The notes beneath the pieces were generated by a model, which worked only from the letters and a program-made list of their open reading frames with translations, made no database searches and was not told the origin of the DNA. From JBCCDY01 sp039030555 (GTDB lineage: Bacteria; Bacteroidota; Bacteroidia; Cytophagales; Cyclobacteriaceae): a DNA stretch of 64,000 bases. A program made the translations under genes and the position numbers. The first letter of the stretch is position 1. Each line of letters opens with the position of its first letter. The stretch spans positions 17,121 to 81,120 of the forward strand of contig JBCCDY010000021.1 in assembly GCA_039030555.1 (NCBI GenBank), written 5' to 3'. This document shows, one piece after another, positions 44,989-54,190 of the stretch.

Positions 44989-45197
44989 TTATGATTTTTT
45001 GGATTGTATAAGATTGCTACGAATTCGATAATGAACCCAAGAACAACTACGATAGGACCTACTGTAAGTCCAAGTACTCCAAAACCATAAGTTTCTGAAT
45101 CAGATGACATAAGTACGAAACCGAGTAATAAAACAACCAATCCGGCTCCCATAATTAGATAATTGGTTTTTGAAAATGCTAATTTTTTATTGTCCAT
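44985..45197 (-). CDS. DUF3098 small membrane protein
   Basis: A 70-residue protein with two hydrophobic helices (NYLIMGAGLVVLLLGFVLMS; VGPIVVVLGFIIEFVAI), the typical DUF3098 pattern conserved in Bacteroidetes between ftsX and uppP. Its start overlaps the ftsX stop by one base. The function is unknown, but the constant position suggests a role tied to division or envelope synthesis. Confidence 0.9.
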   Translation of the reverse strand: MDNKKLAFSKTNYLIMGAGLVVLLLGFVLMSSDSETYGFGVLGLTVGPIVVVLGFIIEFVAILYNPKNHK

Positions 45198-46084
45198 TAG
45201 TAGAGATCGTCAAGAGATAATTTTAAATATTTGTTTAGGGCACTTAAGGTGCTAAAAAAGACAAGAAATACGCCTAGAATGATTATTCCTGCAAATAACA
45301 GTAATGTATTTTTTAAGTCAAAAAGAACTTCTAATTCTTCGAAGTAAGAATAAGACCAATTCAACAAGAAGTATATGATAACGCCACTTAAAATCCCCGA
45401 AATCAGGGAATAAGTTATTGATCTACTCAGAAAAGGTTTTTTCACGAAAGATGGCTTAGCTCCAACTAGCTGCATGCTTCTAATCAAAAACCGTTGAGAG
45501 AACATAGCAAGTCGAATGGTATTGTTTACTAAAATCACCACAATTATAATTAGCAAGAAAGCGATACTTGCTAATACTATACTTATCCTGGTTATGTTTC
45601 TATTGATTGCTTCAATTAAATTTTCTTGATAAGCTACTTCGTATATTTCTGAAAATGACTTTAAATCTTCCTGTATACTTCCCAATTGATCTTTGGAGAA
45701 AAAATTAGGATCGATACCCACCACGTAGGCATCCAGAAGTGGATTTTCACCTAAGAAATTCAAAAAATCCTCACCGGTTTGTTCAACGAATCCGACTGCT
45801 GCGGAATCTTTGGAAATGAATGTAACCTTAGCCGACCCATCAGGATTTTTAAAAACATAGTCTTTTGAGGCTAAAGCCTTTTCTAACTTTATTCTTTCAT
45901 TTTCAGAAGTATATTTATTTAGATAGACCTGTATTTCGATATTCGATTTAAGAATATCTTTTAGTTTATTGGCTTTGATCAATACTACTCCTAAAAGTCC
46001 GATAATGAATAAAGCCAGGGTTGTGGTGAATACAACACTAGGGTAAGGGTAGTTACCTAATTTCTTTTTTCGAGTTTTCTTCAA
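45197..46084 (-). CDS. ftsX: Cell division protein FtsX (permease-like)
   Basis: A 295-residue four-helix membrane protein of the FtsEX system, which controls cell-wall hydrolases at the septum. First helix about 21-41, periplasmic domain to about residue 165, then three helices. The ftsE partner is not adjacent. It is the first gene of the conserved five-gene block. Confidence 0.93.
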   Translation of the reverse strand: MKKTRKKKLGNYPYPSVVFTTTLALFIIGLLGVVLIKANKLKDILKSNIEIQVYLNKYTSENERIKLEKALASKDYVFKNPDGSAKVTFISKDSAAVGFVEQTGEDFLNFLGENPLLDAYVVGIDPNFFSKDQLGSIQEDLKSFSEIYEVAYQENLIEAINRNITRISIVLASIAFLLIIIVVILVNNTIRLAMFSQRFLIRSMQLVGAKPSFVKKPFLSRSITYSLISGILSGVIIYFLLNWSYSYFEELEVLFDLKNTLLLFAGIIILGVFLVFFSTLSALNKYLKLSLDDLY

Positions 46085-46099
46085 TTTGACTTATAATAG

Positions 46100-46130
46100 A
46101 AAAGCCGAAAATTAGGAATTTTCGGCTTTT
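46100..46130 (-). terminator. Intrinsic terminator
   Basis: AAAAGCCGAAAATT pairs with AATTTTCGGCTTTT around a short AGG loop, with A/T tracts on both sides. It ends the sigma/anti-sigma operon before the ftsX block. Confidence 0.9.
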
Positions 46131-46160
46131 AAATCACTGTTTTATATTTTTTAACCTAGG

Positions 46161-47066
46161 TTAATCTTTCAATTTTCTTAATCTCGACTCTAAGCTACTA
46201 TCTCTTAGTGCTTTTAGTTCACCAATTTCATCGCGATCGCGGTCGAGAGGATAAAAGTCGTGATCATAATAAAGAAAGTACTGCCTGCCCTCTTCGCTAT
46301 TTAATTCAATAATTTCATAAGGTGACTTACTGAAAGAGCCGTATAGAAAAAGCTTCTTATTATAAAATTGATAGTGAAAATCGTGCTCCCCATCATCAAT
46401 TCTTTCTATCGTGGTAGATTCATAAAGAGTCTTGTGAGATTCATCTTTCTCTACATTCTTAAGATCGCTAGAAGAGGGAGAGATGAAATTGTCTTCCGGT
46501 TCTAAGATTGAAGGATCAAAAGTTTCTACTTCGTTATTCGACTCTGCTTCTACTGAAATTTTGATATCGTTGATAGGTGCGAATTCTACTTTCGGCACTA
46601 TTTCATCATCAATATCTTCAGTAACCCCTTTGGAGTCGGTGTTTTGCGAAGTATTGTTTTCTACAATGATATTATCTGAATCTGTAACTGAGTTACTGAT
46701 ATCATTTAACTCTTGAATTTCAGTAACATCAACCAAATCACTTTCTTTTAAAACTGTATCATCATCTGGTAAAAAGATATAAGCGCTAATACCTAGCAAA
46801 CCTACAACTATCCCTGAAGATATAGCTACTTTAGCTGAACCAACCGATTCCCAGAAGCCCGGTTGATAAGATACTGGAATAGAGCTCAGATTCTTTTTTA
46901 TTTCAAGTACCCTTGCTTCTTTAATGCCTTCTACCAGCTGCTTTTCGAAGCTTATCTTACTCTGAAGTTCAGGGTTTTGATTTACCTCGTTAAGAAAATT
47001 CGATTTTGAATTCTCATCTAAATCACCTCTTAGGTAGGCATCTAACTTTTCGTCGAAGTTTTTCAT
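46161..47066 (-). CDS. Putative anti-sigma factor, single-pass membrane protein
   Basis: A 301-residue protein. The N-terminal 60 residues (KLDAYLRGDLDENSKSNFL) resemble the zinc-free anti-sigma type, then a membrane helix (about 78-97), then an acidic Asn/Ser/Glu-rich periplasmic part. The C-terminal third (FHYQFYNKKLFLYGSF) is not recognised. Adjacent to, and one base from, the sigma-factor gene. A role as cognate anti-sigma factor is inferred from position. Confidence 0.65.
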   Translation of the reverse strand: MKNFDEKLDAYLRGDLDENSKSNFLNEVNQNPELQSKISFEKQLVEGIKEARVLEIKKNLSSIPVSYQPGFWESVGSAKVAISSGIVVGLLGISAYIFLPDDDTVLKESDLVDVTEIQELNDISNSVTDSDNIIVENNTSQNTDSKGVTEDIDDEIVPKVEFAPINDIKISVEAESNNEVETFDPSILEPEDNFISPSSSDLKNVEKDESHKTLYESTTIERIDDGEHDFHYQFYNKKLFLYGSFSKSPYEIIELNSEEGRQYFLYYDHDFYPLDRDRDEIGELKALRDSSLESRLRKLKD

Positions 47067-47067
47067 A

Positions 47068-47607
47068 TCAATCTAAAAAGTCGTGAACCGAATATTTTGA
47101 TTTAACCAGTTCATCTAAACGTTTCTTACATTTATATTTTTTAGTCTTTGCAGTATCTGTATTAGCAAAATCAAGTCTTGTAGCAATTTCGCTCATCGAT
47201 AGTCCATCAAAATAATAATACATTAAAATTCTACTGCATGTATCTCCTAATTCAGAAATACATTTAACTATTATTTTTCTTTTTTCATCAAAATCATACT
47301 CAACTTTCTCAACTCCATCTTTTTCCTCATTGGATAATCTACTCTTTCTATCAAGCTCTTTTCTCCATAAGTTGAGGCATATACTATATAAATAAGTACT
47401 AATTTTTGAGGTCAGCACTAAATCTTTCCGAGCCGCCTTTTGCCAAAAAACAACGAGTGCTTCCTGATAAATATCTTGTGCCTCCTCTTCCGTTCCATTG
47501 TTGGTTAAGACTAACTTAACCATCATTCTGTAGTATTTCTTATACAGAAATTCCAATATCTTCTCCTCCCCATTTCCAATTCTTTCCAGTATTTCACTGT
47601 CCTTCAT
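47068..47607 (-). CDS. ECF-type RNA polymerase sigma factor
   Basis: A 179-residue sigma-70 family protein with region 2 (YKKYYRMMVKLVLTNNGT, DIYQEALVVFWQ) and region 4 (GLSMSEIATRLDFAN, then TAKTKKYKCKKRL). It is likely released by the adjacent membrane protein in response to an envelope signal. Regulon unknown. Confidence 0.92.
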   Translation of the reverse strand: MKDSEILERIGNGEEKILEFLYKKYYRMMVKLVLTNNGTEEEAQDIYQEALVVFWQKAARKDLVLTSKISTYLYSICLNLWRKELDRKSRLSNEEKDGVEKVEYDFDEKRKIIVKCISELGDTCSRILMYYYFDGLSMSEIATRLDFANTDTAKTKKYKCKKRLDELVKSKYSVHDFLD

Positions 47608-47736
47608 TAAGATATTGGTTTTGTTTAATACAATGTAAAAGCCAGATGTAACCCTTTAACTTGGTTATTTTTTAAGAAATTAACAATTGAAGATACAAAA
47701 AGGGCTAAAAAGAAGTCGGGATATGATCCTTAAGAC

Positions 47737-48162
47737 TTAGAGCGGAAGCCAAGTTTGAGTTCGATAGAAGAAATACAGATAGCCTCTTACCTTTAAATTC
47801 TCTCCTTCTCTCCATATTTTACAACGGTATATTTTCCCATTTTCAGGATCGAGTATTTCACCACCAGACCATTCATCACCATCTTTTTCCAGATCTTCGA
47901 TGATTTGCATCCCGATTATTTTTTCGTTTTTCCTTTTACCGCTACACTCTTCGCAAATGGGATCAGGGTCTTCTCCTTCTTCTCTAAACAATTCTAAGAC
48001 CTTTCCGGATGCCTTATCACCTTCCGAAAGGATTTCAACTATAGATTTTACTTTACCAGTTTCGTCATCTACGGTCTTCCACTTCCCGAAAATAGATTCT
48101 TGGGAATAAGAACTAACCGCAAGGAGTATAGAAAATAAACTGAATATGAAACGAGCGATCAT
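47737..48162 (-). CDS. DUF2147 exported protein
   Basis: A 141-residue protein with a signal peptide (ending SSYSQ). The pattern IFGKWKTVDDETGKVKSIVE, and ending VRGYLYFFYRTQTWLP, is characteristic of the DUF2147 lipocalin-like family. A CxxC (CEEC) is present. It begins 10 bp after the hppA stop on the same strand, so likely co-transcribed. Function not known. Confidence 0.88.
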   Translation of the reverse strand: MIARFIFSLFSILLAVSSYSQESIFGKWKTVDDETGKVKSIVEILSEGDKASGKVLELFREEGEDPDPICEECSGKRKNEKIIGMQIIEDLEKDGDEWSGGEILDPENGKIYRCKIWREGENLKVRGYLYFFYRTQTWLPL

Positions 48163-48172
48163 TTAAATATGA

Positions 48173-50365
48173 TTATTGCTTATTCGAAGTTTCTACGTCG
48201 GAAGACAATACTTGTTGACTGACTTCAATCTTATTTTCAGTTTCTATTTTAGAATGGTGTGCATCCTTTACAGAAATATGAGGAGCGATGATCAATGCTA
48301 CAATTGATGTGAGCTTGATCAAGATATTCATAGATGGGCCAGAAGTATCTTTAAAAGGATCACCAACGGTATCGCCAGTTACGGATGCTTTGTGCGCATC
48401 AGAACCCTTATATTCCATTTTACCATTTATCTCAGCTCCTTTTTCGAAAGTTTTCTTAGCGTTGTCCCAGGCACCACCTGCATTATTTTGAAACATGCCC
48501 ATCAGAACACCAGAAACTGTAATACCAGCTAATGTTCCACCGAGTACTTCAGGGCCAAATGAAAAACCTACAACTGCAGGAACAATCAAAGCAATTGCAC
48601 CCGGAAGCATCATTTCTCTAATGGATGCTTGTGTTGAGATATCAACACATTTTTCATATTCCGGCTTGGCTGTTCCTTCCATAATACCCGGAATCTCCTT
48701 GAACTGTCTTCTAACTTCTTCCACCATGGCCATGGCAGCTCTTCCTACTGCAGCAATTGCCAGAGAAGAAAAGATGAATGGTATCATTCCTCCAACGAAA
48801 AGACCAGCCAGTACATTAGCCTTGTAAATATCGATTGTTTCAATGCCTGCAATTCCAACGAAGGCTGCAAATAAGGCTAATGCAGTCAATGCAGCAGAAG
48901 CAATAGCAAATCCTTTTCCCGTAGCCGCCGTTGTATTTCCTACTGCATCCAAGATATCTGTTCTTCCTCTTACTTCTTCTGGTAATCCGCTCATTTCAGC
49001 TATTCCACCAGCATTATCGGCAATAGGCCCAAAAGCATCTATAGCTAATTGCATAGCAGTAGTTGCCATCATACCGGCGGCAGCAATTGCAACACCGTAT
49101 AGCCCGGCTAACTCATAAGAACCATATATTCCAGTTGCAAGCACTAGAATTGGAAGTACTGTTGATTCCATTCCTACCGCTAAACCGGCAATAATATTAG
49201 TCGCATGACCAGTAGAAGATTGCTTGATGATGGAGTTAACAGGTTTACGACCCATAGAAGTATAGTATTCTGTGATGATGCTCATAAGTGCACCGACAAC
49301 CAATCCAAGTATAATTGCCCAGAATACATTGATAGATTGAAATTCGTAACCTCTTATAGCAAGAGTTTCTGGTAAGAGCAAGTCAACTATGAAGAAGGAA
49401 GAAATAGCCGTTAGTATGATCGATCCCCAATTACCAGCATTTAATGCTTTTTGCACGTTGCCATTTTCATTATTGATTTTCACTAGAAACGTTCCCAGAA
49501 TCGAGAAAATAAGACCAAGACCTGCAATGATCATAGGTAGCAAAATTGGCCCCATGCCGCCAAAATTATCATTGGAGCTAATCTCCTGACCTAATACCAT
49601 TGTTGCCAAAATAGTTGCGACGTAAGAACCGAACAAGTCGGCACCCATACCGGCGACGTCACCAACATTATCACCAACATTATCTGCAATGGTTGCAGGG
49701 TTACGCGGATCATCCTCAGGAATACCTGCTTCAACCTTTCCAACCAGGTCAGCTCCAACGTCGGCTGCTTTCGTGTAAATACCACCACCTACTCTGGCGA
49801 AGAGTGCGATAGATTCAGCTCCTAATGAGAATCCGGCTAGCACTTCGATTGCCGTTTTCATTTCAATACCTGTTACCAGAGCTCCTTCAGGCACAAATAT
49901 TTTCACGAAGAAAATAAAAAGACTACCTAGACCTAGAACCGCCAATCCAGCAACTCCTAATCCCATAACGGACCCGCCTGTGAAGGAAACTTTAAGGGCT
50001 TTTGCCAAGCTCGTCCTAGCTGCCTGTGTTGTTCTTACATTGGCTTTCGTAGCTACGTTCATTCCAATATATCCGGCTAATGCAGATAAAAATGCACCGA
50101 TTAGAAAAGCGACTGCGATAAGAGGGTGTGAATCTTCTACCAAAGTTCCTGAATAACCTAGTAGAATGGCAGCTATAACCGCAAAGTAGGTTAATACTTT
50201 CCACTCAGCTTTTAAGAAAGCCATAGCACCGTCAGCTATATAAGTCGCCAACTCAACCATATTTTTATCTCCTGAGTCTTGTTTATTCACCCATGAAGAT
50301 TTTATAAACATTACAACTAAACCAACCAATCCTAGTGCAGGAATGACGTAAACAATGCTGTCCAT
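48173..50365 (-). CDS. hppA: Membrane-bound ion-pumping pyrophosphatase
   Basis: A 730-residue inner-membrane protein with about 16 helices that hydrolyses pyrophosphate and pumps H+ or Na+. Catalytic motifs: DVGADLVGKVEAGIPEDDPR and DNVGDNVGDVAGMGADL. GNTTAATGKG has Ala where potassium-independent enzymes have Lys, which points to a potassium-dependent type. The start is ATG of MDSIVYVIPA, 13 codons after another ATG whose extension would be hydrophilic. Ion specificity is not certain. Confidence 0.95.
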   Translation of the reverse strand: MDSIVYVIPALGLVGLVVMFIKSSWVNKQDSGDKNMVELATYIADGAMAFLKAEWKVLTYFAVIAAILLGYSGTLVEDSHPLIAVAFLIGAFLSALAGYIGMNVATKANVRTTQAARTSLAKALKVSFTGGSVMGLGVAGLAVLGLGSLFIFFVKIFVPEGALVTGIEMKTAIEVLAGFSLGAESIALFARVGGGIYTKAADVGADLVGKVEAGIPEDDPRNPATIADNVGDNVGDVAGMGADLFGSYVATILATMVLGQEISSNDNFGGMGPILLPMIIAGLGLIFSILGTFLVKINNENGNVQKALNAGNWGSIILTAISSFFIVDLLLPETLAIRGYEFQSINVFWAIILGLVVGALMSIITEYYTSMGRKPVNSIIKQSSTGHATNIIAGLAVGMESTVLPILVLATGIYGSYELAGLYGVAIAAAGMMATTAMQLAIDAFGPIADNAGGIAEMSGLPEEVRGRTDILDAVGNTTAATGKGFAIASAALTALALFAAFVGIAGIETIDIYKANVLAGLFVGGMIPFIFSSLAIAAVGRAAMAMVEEVRRQFKEIPGIMEGTAKPEYEKCVDISTQASIREMMLPGAIALIVPAVVGFSFGPEVLGGTLAGITVSGVLMGMFQNNAGGAWDNAKKTFEKGAEINGKMEYKGSDAHKASVTGDTVGDPFKDTSGPSMNILIKLTSIVALIIAPHISVKDAHHSKIETENKIEVSQQVLSSDVETSNKQ

Positions 50366-50401
50366 ATTTGTAGAATAATTTCCGTTTTTAAAAAAGTCGT
50401 G

Positions 50402-50431
50402 CAAAGATAGAAGTTAGAAGGAGAATATGAA
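50402..50431 (-). promoter_or_regulatory. Probable hppA promoter
   Basis: On the minus strand TATCTTTG matches TAnnTTTG exactly, about 35 bp before the hppA start. A TTC (not TTG) sits near the -33 position with 19 bp spacing. Confidence 0.5.
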
Positions 50432-50445
50432 ATCTGTGCGAAGAC

Positions 50446-50925
50446 TTAGATTTCAGGATTAAACGAGGCTTTTTTAGCTTCACGCACTTTATCGAGACAG
50501 AGATTAATATCCTTTATCTCTGCGTCATTAAGGTTGTCTAGAAATCTTTCAAATTCTTGAATAGCAGGGTCTGATCTTTGTAACAATTCCAATCCTGATT
50601 TTTTAATCTTTACATCAGCTGTTCTTCGATCCTTTTTGTTAACAAGTCTTTTAATCAGACCTTTTTTATGTAATCGCTCAACTATTCTCGACGCATCAGA
50701 CATTTTGTCCAGCATCCTTTCTTTAATGCAATTAATAGATAATGATTTCGGATGAGCTCCTCTGAGTATTCTTAGGACATTATACTGCTGCTTGGTGATG
50801 TCATACTGCTTAAAGACATCATTCATTTTTGCGGTGATGAAATTAGAAGTATAGAGAATATTGATCAAAGCTTTCTGACGAGCAGATGAAAACTTTCTTT
50901 GACCAATATCTTCTTCTAAACTCAT
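50446..50925 (-). CDS. MarR-family transcriptional regulator
   Basis: A 159-residue protein with the winged-helix core YDITKQQYNVLRILRG and the recognition region MLDKMSDASRIVERL with the wing NKKDRRTADVKI. It is transcribed on the same strand as hppA, 80 bp away. Regulatory targets unknown. Confidence 0.9.
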   Translation of the reverse strand: MSLEEDIGQRKFSSARQKALINILYTSNFITAKMNDVFKQYDITKQQYNVLRILRGAHPKSLSINCIKERMLDKMSDASRIVERLHKKGLIKRLVNKKDRRTADVKIKKSGLELLQRSDPAIQEFERFLDNLNDAEIKDINLCLDKVREAKKASFNPEI

Positions 50926-50974
50926 TTAGTAAAATACCAGAGTCAAAGCCTGGTGCCTAAAGGGTATAAAACGG

Positions 50975-51664
50975 TTACTTACTATTTATAAAGTTAAGAA
51001 ATTCTGTTTTATATCGATCTTCCCGAAATTTACCTGTAAAATGAGCAGTGCCCGTTGTGCTGTTTGTATCACCAACACCCCTTGAAGCTACACACAAATG
51101 CGTAGCATCAATCACTACGCCGACGTGTTCCGTATTTAATGCAATTTGAAGTTCTTTCGCAATTTGAACGGTTAACCTTTCCTGCACCTGTGGTCTTTTA
51201 GCAAAGTATTGAACGATCCTATTGATTTTAGATAATCCAATAACCTCTCCTGAAGAAATATAAGCAACATGTGCTTTGCCAATAATCGGAACGAAGTGAT
51301 GCTCGCAGTTAGAATAAAAGGTAATGTCCTTTTCTACTAACATCTGATCGTACTTATACTTGTTTTCAAAGAGGGTATAATCAGGTTTGTTTGCAGGGTT
51401 AAGTCCACTAAATATTTCCTGCACGTACATTTTAGCTACTCGCTTTGGAGTGCCACTCAAACTATCATCACTAAGATCAAGTCCGAGAATATCCATAATA
51501 GATCGAACGTGATGTTCGATCTTTTCAATCTTCTCCTGATCATTCATTTCGAAAGCATCTTCCCTGATGGGCGTATCATAAGATGAAGAAACATGCGCCT
51601 CTCCGATATCATCTAATAAGTTATCAAGCTCCGGGGTATTCGACGATGTTTCTTTCTGTTTCAT
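50975..51664 (-). CDS. folE: GTP cyclohydrolase I
   Basis: A 229-residue enzyme giving 7,8-dihydroneopterin triphosphate, first step in folate and also queuosine precursor synthesis. Zinc site CEHHFVPIIGKAHVAYI, and the C-terminal GVVIDATHLCVASRGV are intact. It overlaps queD by 41 bases in another frame. The overlap is encoded by its N-terminal extension, which is poorly conserved. Confidence 0.96.
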   Translation of the reverse strand: MKQKETSSNTPELDNLLDDIGEAHVSSSYDTPIREDAFEMNDQEKIEKIEHHVRSIMDILGLDLSDDSLSGTPKRVAKMYVQEIFSGLNPANKPDYTLFENKYKYDQMLVEKDITFYSNCEHHFVPIIGKAHVAYISSGEVIGLSKINRIVQYFAKRPQVQERLTVQIAKELQIALNTEHVGVVIDATHLCVASRGVGDTNSTTGTAHFTGKFREDRYKTEFLNFINSK

Positions 51665-52034
51665 ACAAAGTAATTTTCAAATCAAATTTTATATCTATCA
51701 ATGGTCTTAAAATATTGAATATGACCATAGCTATATTTTCAGCCGTCGGGTTAAGGTTTTTAAATTCTGCTACATCCAGATTAAGGTTCTTATGATCGAA
51801 TCGATCCAATACATTTTGCTTGATTAGATCACTTAATTCTTTCATATCATATACATAACCTGTATCTGGATCTGGCTCACCACTCAAACGAACAAATAGA
51901 TCGTAATTATGTCCATGGAAATTAGGATTATTGCACTTACCGAATATTTGATCATTTCGCTCGTCTGACCATTTCGGATTAAAGAGTCTATGAGCGGCAT
52001 TGAAATGCTCTTTCCTGATGACTGAAATTTTCAT
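51624..52034 (-). CDS. queD: 6-carboxytetrahydropterin synthase (QueD/PTPS family)
   Basis: A 136-residue enzyme. Zn-binding histidines are in FNAAHRL and HGHNYDL, and the catalytic Cys is in GKCNNPNFHGHNY. It uses the product of FolE, and the two genes overlap, so products are coordinated. Either queuosine or pterin synthesis fits; QueD is preferred. Confidence 0.93.
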   Translation of the reverse strand: MKISVIRKEHFNAAHRLFNPKWSDERNDQIFGKCNNPNFHGHNYDLFVRLSGEPDPDTGYVYDMKELSDLIKQNVLDRFDHKNLNLDVAEFKNLNPTAENIAMVIFNILRPLIDIKFDLKITLYETERNIVEYPGA

Positions 52035-52114
52035 GAATACACTAACCGGATAATCGAATTAAAAGTTTTCCTCTAATATCATTCTTACAGGAAACTTATT
52101 TTTCGATAATATGA

Positions 52115-52142
52115 TTGTAACTGATTATCAATATTAAGTTTG
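52115..52142 (+). promoter_or_regulatory. Probable cysH promoter
   Basis: TTG, a 17-bp spacer and TAAGTTTG. The -7 box is an exact match to TAnnTTTG and lies 33 bp before the cysH start; the spacer is shorter than the usual 19 bp. Confidence 0.5.
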
Positions 52143-52175
52143 TAGAAATTAAAGGACTTAAACAAGTCGTAAAGG

Positions 52176-52832
52176 TTGAATTTCGAAAATATCAAAAGAC
52201 AGATTGAGGACTATGAAAAGCAGGGCAAGCGTTTTTTTACGACCTCATCATTCCAAACCCACAGTTTGGTTTTGCTCCATATACTCAGCAGGATAGATCG
52301 ATCTATTCCAGTCTATTTTATTAATACGGGATATCATTTCCCTGAGACTGTAAAGTTCAGAGATAGAATTACAGAAGAATTCGGCCTCAACCTGGTTGAC
52401 TTGAGACCAAGTACACCCAAGTCATTTCAACTGGATCATTCCGGAAAGCTACTGTTTACTTCCGATCCGGATCATTGTTGTAATCTAAATAAAACACAGC
52501 CTTTAGATGGTATTTTAAGGGTTTATGATGTTTGGATCAATGGAATTCGAGCTGACCAAAGCGCTACTCGTAAGGCTATGAAGGTAGAACAACCTGCGCC
52601 ACACAGTACTTTTCGATACCACCCAATGTTGGATTGGAATTCTAAAATGATTTTTGATTACATAAGAGAACACGACCTACCCAGGCATCCTCTGGAAAAT
52701 CAAGGTTATACAAGTATTGGTTGTGAGCCATGTACTCGTAAACTCGACCCTGAAATGATGGAGCGAGAGGCCAGATGGTTCGGGCTAAACAAAGTAGAGT
52801 GCGGTTTACATACAGATTTAGTTTCAAAATAG
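52176..52832 (+). CDS. cysH: Phosphoadenylyl/adenylyl-sulfate reductase (CysH family)
   Basis: A 218-residue adenine nucleotide alpha-hydrolase family reductase of assimilatory sulfate metabolism. The nucleotide loop is TTSSFQTHSL. Two cysteine pairs, CC in DPDHCCNLNK and CxxC in GCEPCTR, can bind a 4Fe-4S cluster, favouring APS as substrate. The C-terminal ECGLH carries the catalytic Cys. Start TTG with AAAGG upstream; no ATG is available nearby. Six bases separate it from the epimerase, implying one transcript. No ATP-sulfurylase or sulfite reductase genes are seen in the window. Confidence 0.92.
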   Translation: MNFENIKRQIEDYEKQGKRFFTTSSFQTHSLVLLHILSRIDRSIPVYFINTGYHFPETVKFRDRITEEFGLNLVDLRPSTPKSFQLDHSGKLLFTSDPDHCCNLNKTQPLDGILRVYDVWINGIRADQSATRKAMKVEQPAPHSTFRYHPMLDWNSKMIFDYIREHDLPRHPLENQGYTSIGCEPCTRKLDPEMMEREARWFGLNKVECGLHTDLVSK

Positions 52833-52838
52833 ATTAAA

Positions 52839-53756
52839 ATGAAAGTTTTAGTGACTGGCGGTGCTGGTTATATTGGTACTGAACTTATTTCTCATTTATC
52901 GAGGAATTCATCAGTTGAGGAAGTAATAGTTTATGATAACCTGAGCAGAGGAAACTTCAGTTTCTTTCTGAATGGTGGACTTGACGGAGGAAAAGTAAAA
53001 TTTGTTCAGGGAGATATTCTCGATTCCAGGAACCTCAGAAAACAATTGGAAGGAGTAGATACGGTCTATCACCTAGCAGCTCGTGTGACCACTCCATTCG
53101 CGAATACGGATGCGCATGACTATGAACAGGTAAACCATTGGGGAACCGCTGAGTTGGTGTATGCTGTTGAAGAAAGCGATGTTTCAAAATTCATTTATGT
53201 AAGTAGCGCTTCTGTTTATGGTTCATCTAAGGAGCATCTCGATGAAAACAGAACAGTTAACCCAAAAACACTTTATGGTATTTCCAAAATGCGAGGAGAA
53301 GAGCACGTATTTCGACTTCAAGATAAAATGGAGACTTACGTAATGAGATGTGGAAACGTCTATGGTTATAGTAGGAGCATGAGGTTCGATGCGGTGATTA
53401 ATCGCTTTACTTTTGACGCTAATTTCTCTAACAGAATATCAATTCATGGCAACGGAAAACAATCCCGATCTTTTATACACATTGATCTGATATCTGATGT
53501 ACTAGAGAAGTTGTTAGACAAATCAATCCCTTCGGATATTTATAATTTGGTAGATAAAAACCTCTCTGTCCTTGACCTGGTCGATGTTTTTAAAGAAGTA
53601 TATCCTAACCTTGAGTTTATCTTTATAAACCAGCATTTATCGTTGAGGGAAATGAAAATAAACGCCTCTGAAAAACTTAAGAAGTACATTCCTTTTGAAA
53701 ATAATAATTCGCTTAAGAATGAGATTTTGGACTTCAAGAAGAAGCTCTCGTTTTAA
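52839..53756 (+). CDS. NAD-dependent epimerase/dehydratase (nucleotide-sugar type)
   Basis: A 305-residue extended SDR. Rossmann motif GGAGYIGTEL (7-16), active-site Ser in YVSSASVYG, and YGISK with the catalytic Tyr and Lys. Related to UDP-glucose 4-epimerases. It is coupled to cysH, which may point to a sulfated sugar or envelope glycan, but this is only suggestive. The exact substrate is unknown. Confidence 0.86.
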   Translation: MKVLVTGGAGYIGTELISHLSRNSSVEEVIVYDNLSRGNFSFFLNGGLDGGKVKFVQGDILDSRNLRKQLEGVDTVYHLAARVTTPFANTDAHDYEQVNHWGTAELVYAVEESDVSKFIYVSSASVYGSSKEHLDENRTVNPKTLYGISKMRGEEHVFRLQDKMETYVMRCGNVYGYSRSMRFDAVINRFTFDANFSNRISIHGNGKQSRSFIHIDLISDVLEKLLDKSIPSDIYNLVDKNLSVLDLVDVFKEVYPNLEFIFINQHLSLREMKINASEKLKKYIPFENNNSLKNEILDFKKKLSF

Positions 53757-54190
53757 AGCTCATTTCTAAAGATACTTATATCTCAATTGGTTTTTTCAAT
53801 ATTAACCTCTTCGAAGAATACAGTTGCTTAGATTTTCAATTGAGGCAGTATAAATAAATAGTAGATGTTGTAAACAATTTACTCAAGATCAGGCTTTTTG
53901 CAACCATGCCCCTTTGTTCCTATAAAATGCTTATTTGGAACTAATTATACGTTTAGTTCTAGCGTCACAGGCCGTATAGAATATCTAGGATTTTACCTCG
54001 AAAAAGTGAGTTATTGATTGGGCCGAATCATAGAATATATATTTAAAATAAGCGCTTCAAATTTCACTGATTATGGGAATCCCGAATCATAAGATTTCAG
54101 GAGTGAAAACTTAAATTAATTTAAACTCATTAACCTCTGGTTTTCGTTTTAAAATAAGGATATTTGATAAAGCCGCGAGGTAAACATGAT
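53757..54190. other. Intergenic region, no gene seen
   Basis: About 430 bp between the epimerase and the next gene. I see no coding frame, tRNA or strong terminator. A short imperfect inverted repeat (ATTATGGGAATCCC...) near 54070 is the only visible structure. Confidence 0.5.

Noticed and set aside
48495..49118. Long plus-strand Ala/Pro-rich frames over hppA
   Set aside because: Shadows of the highly hydrophobic hppA coding sequence.
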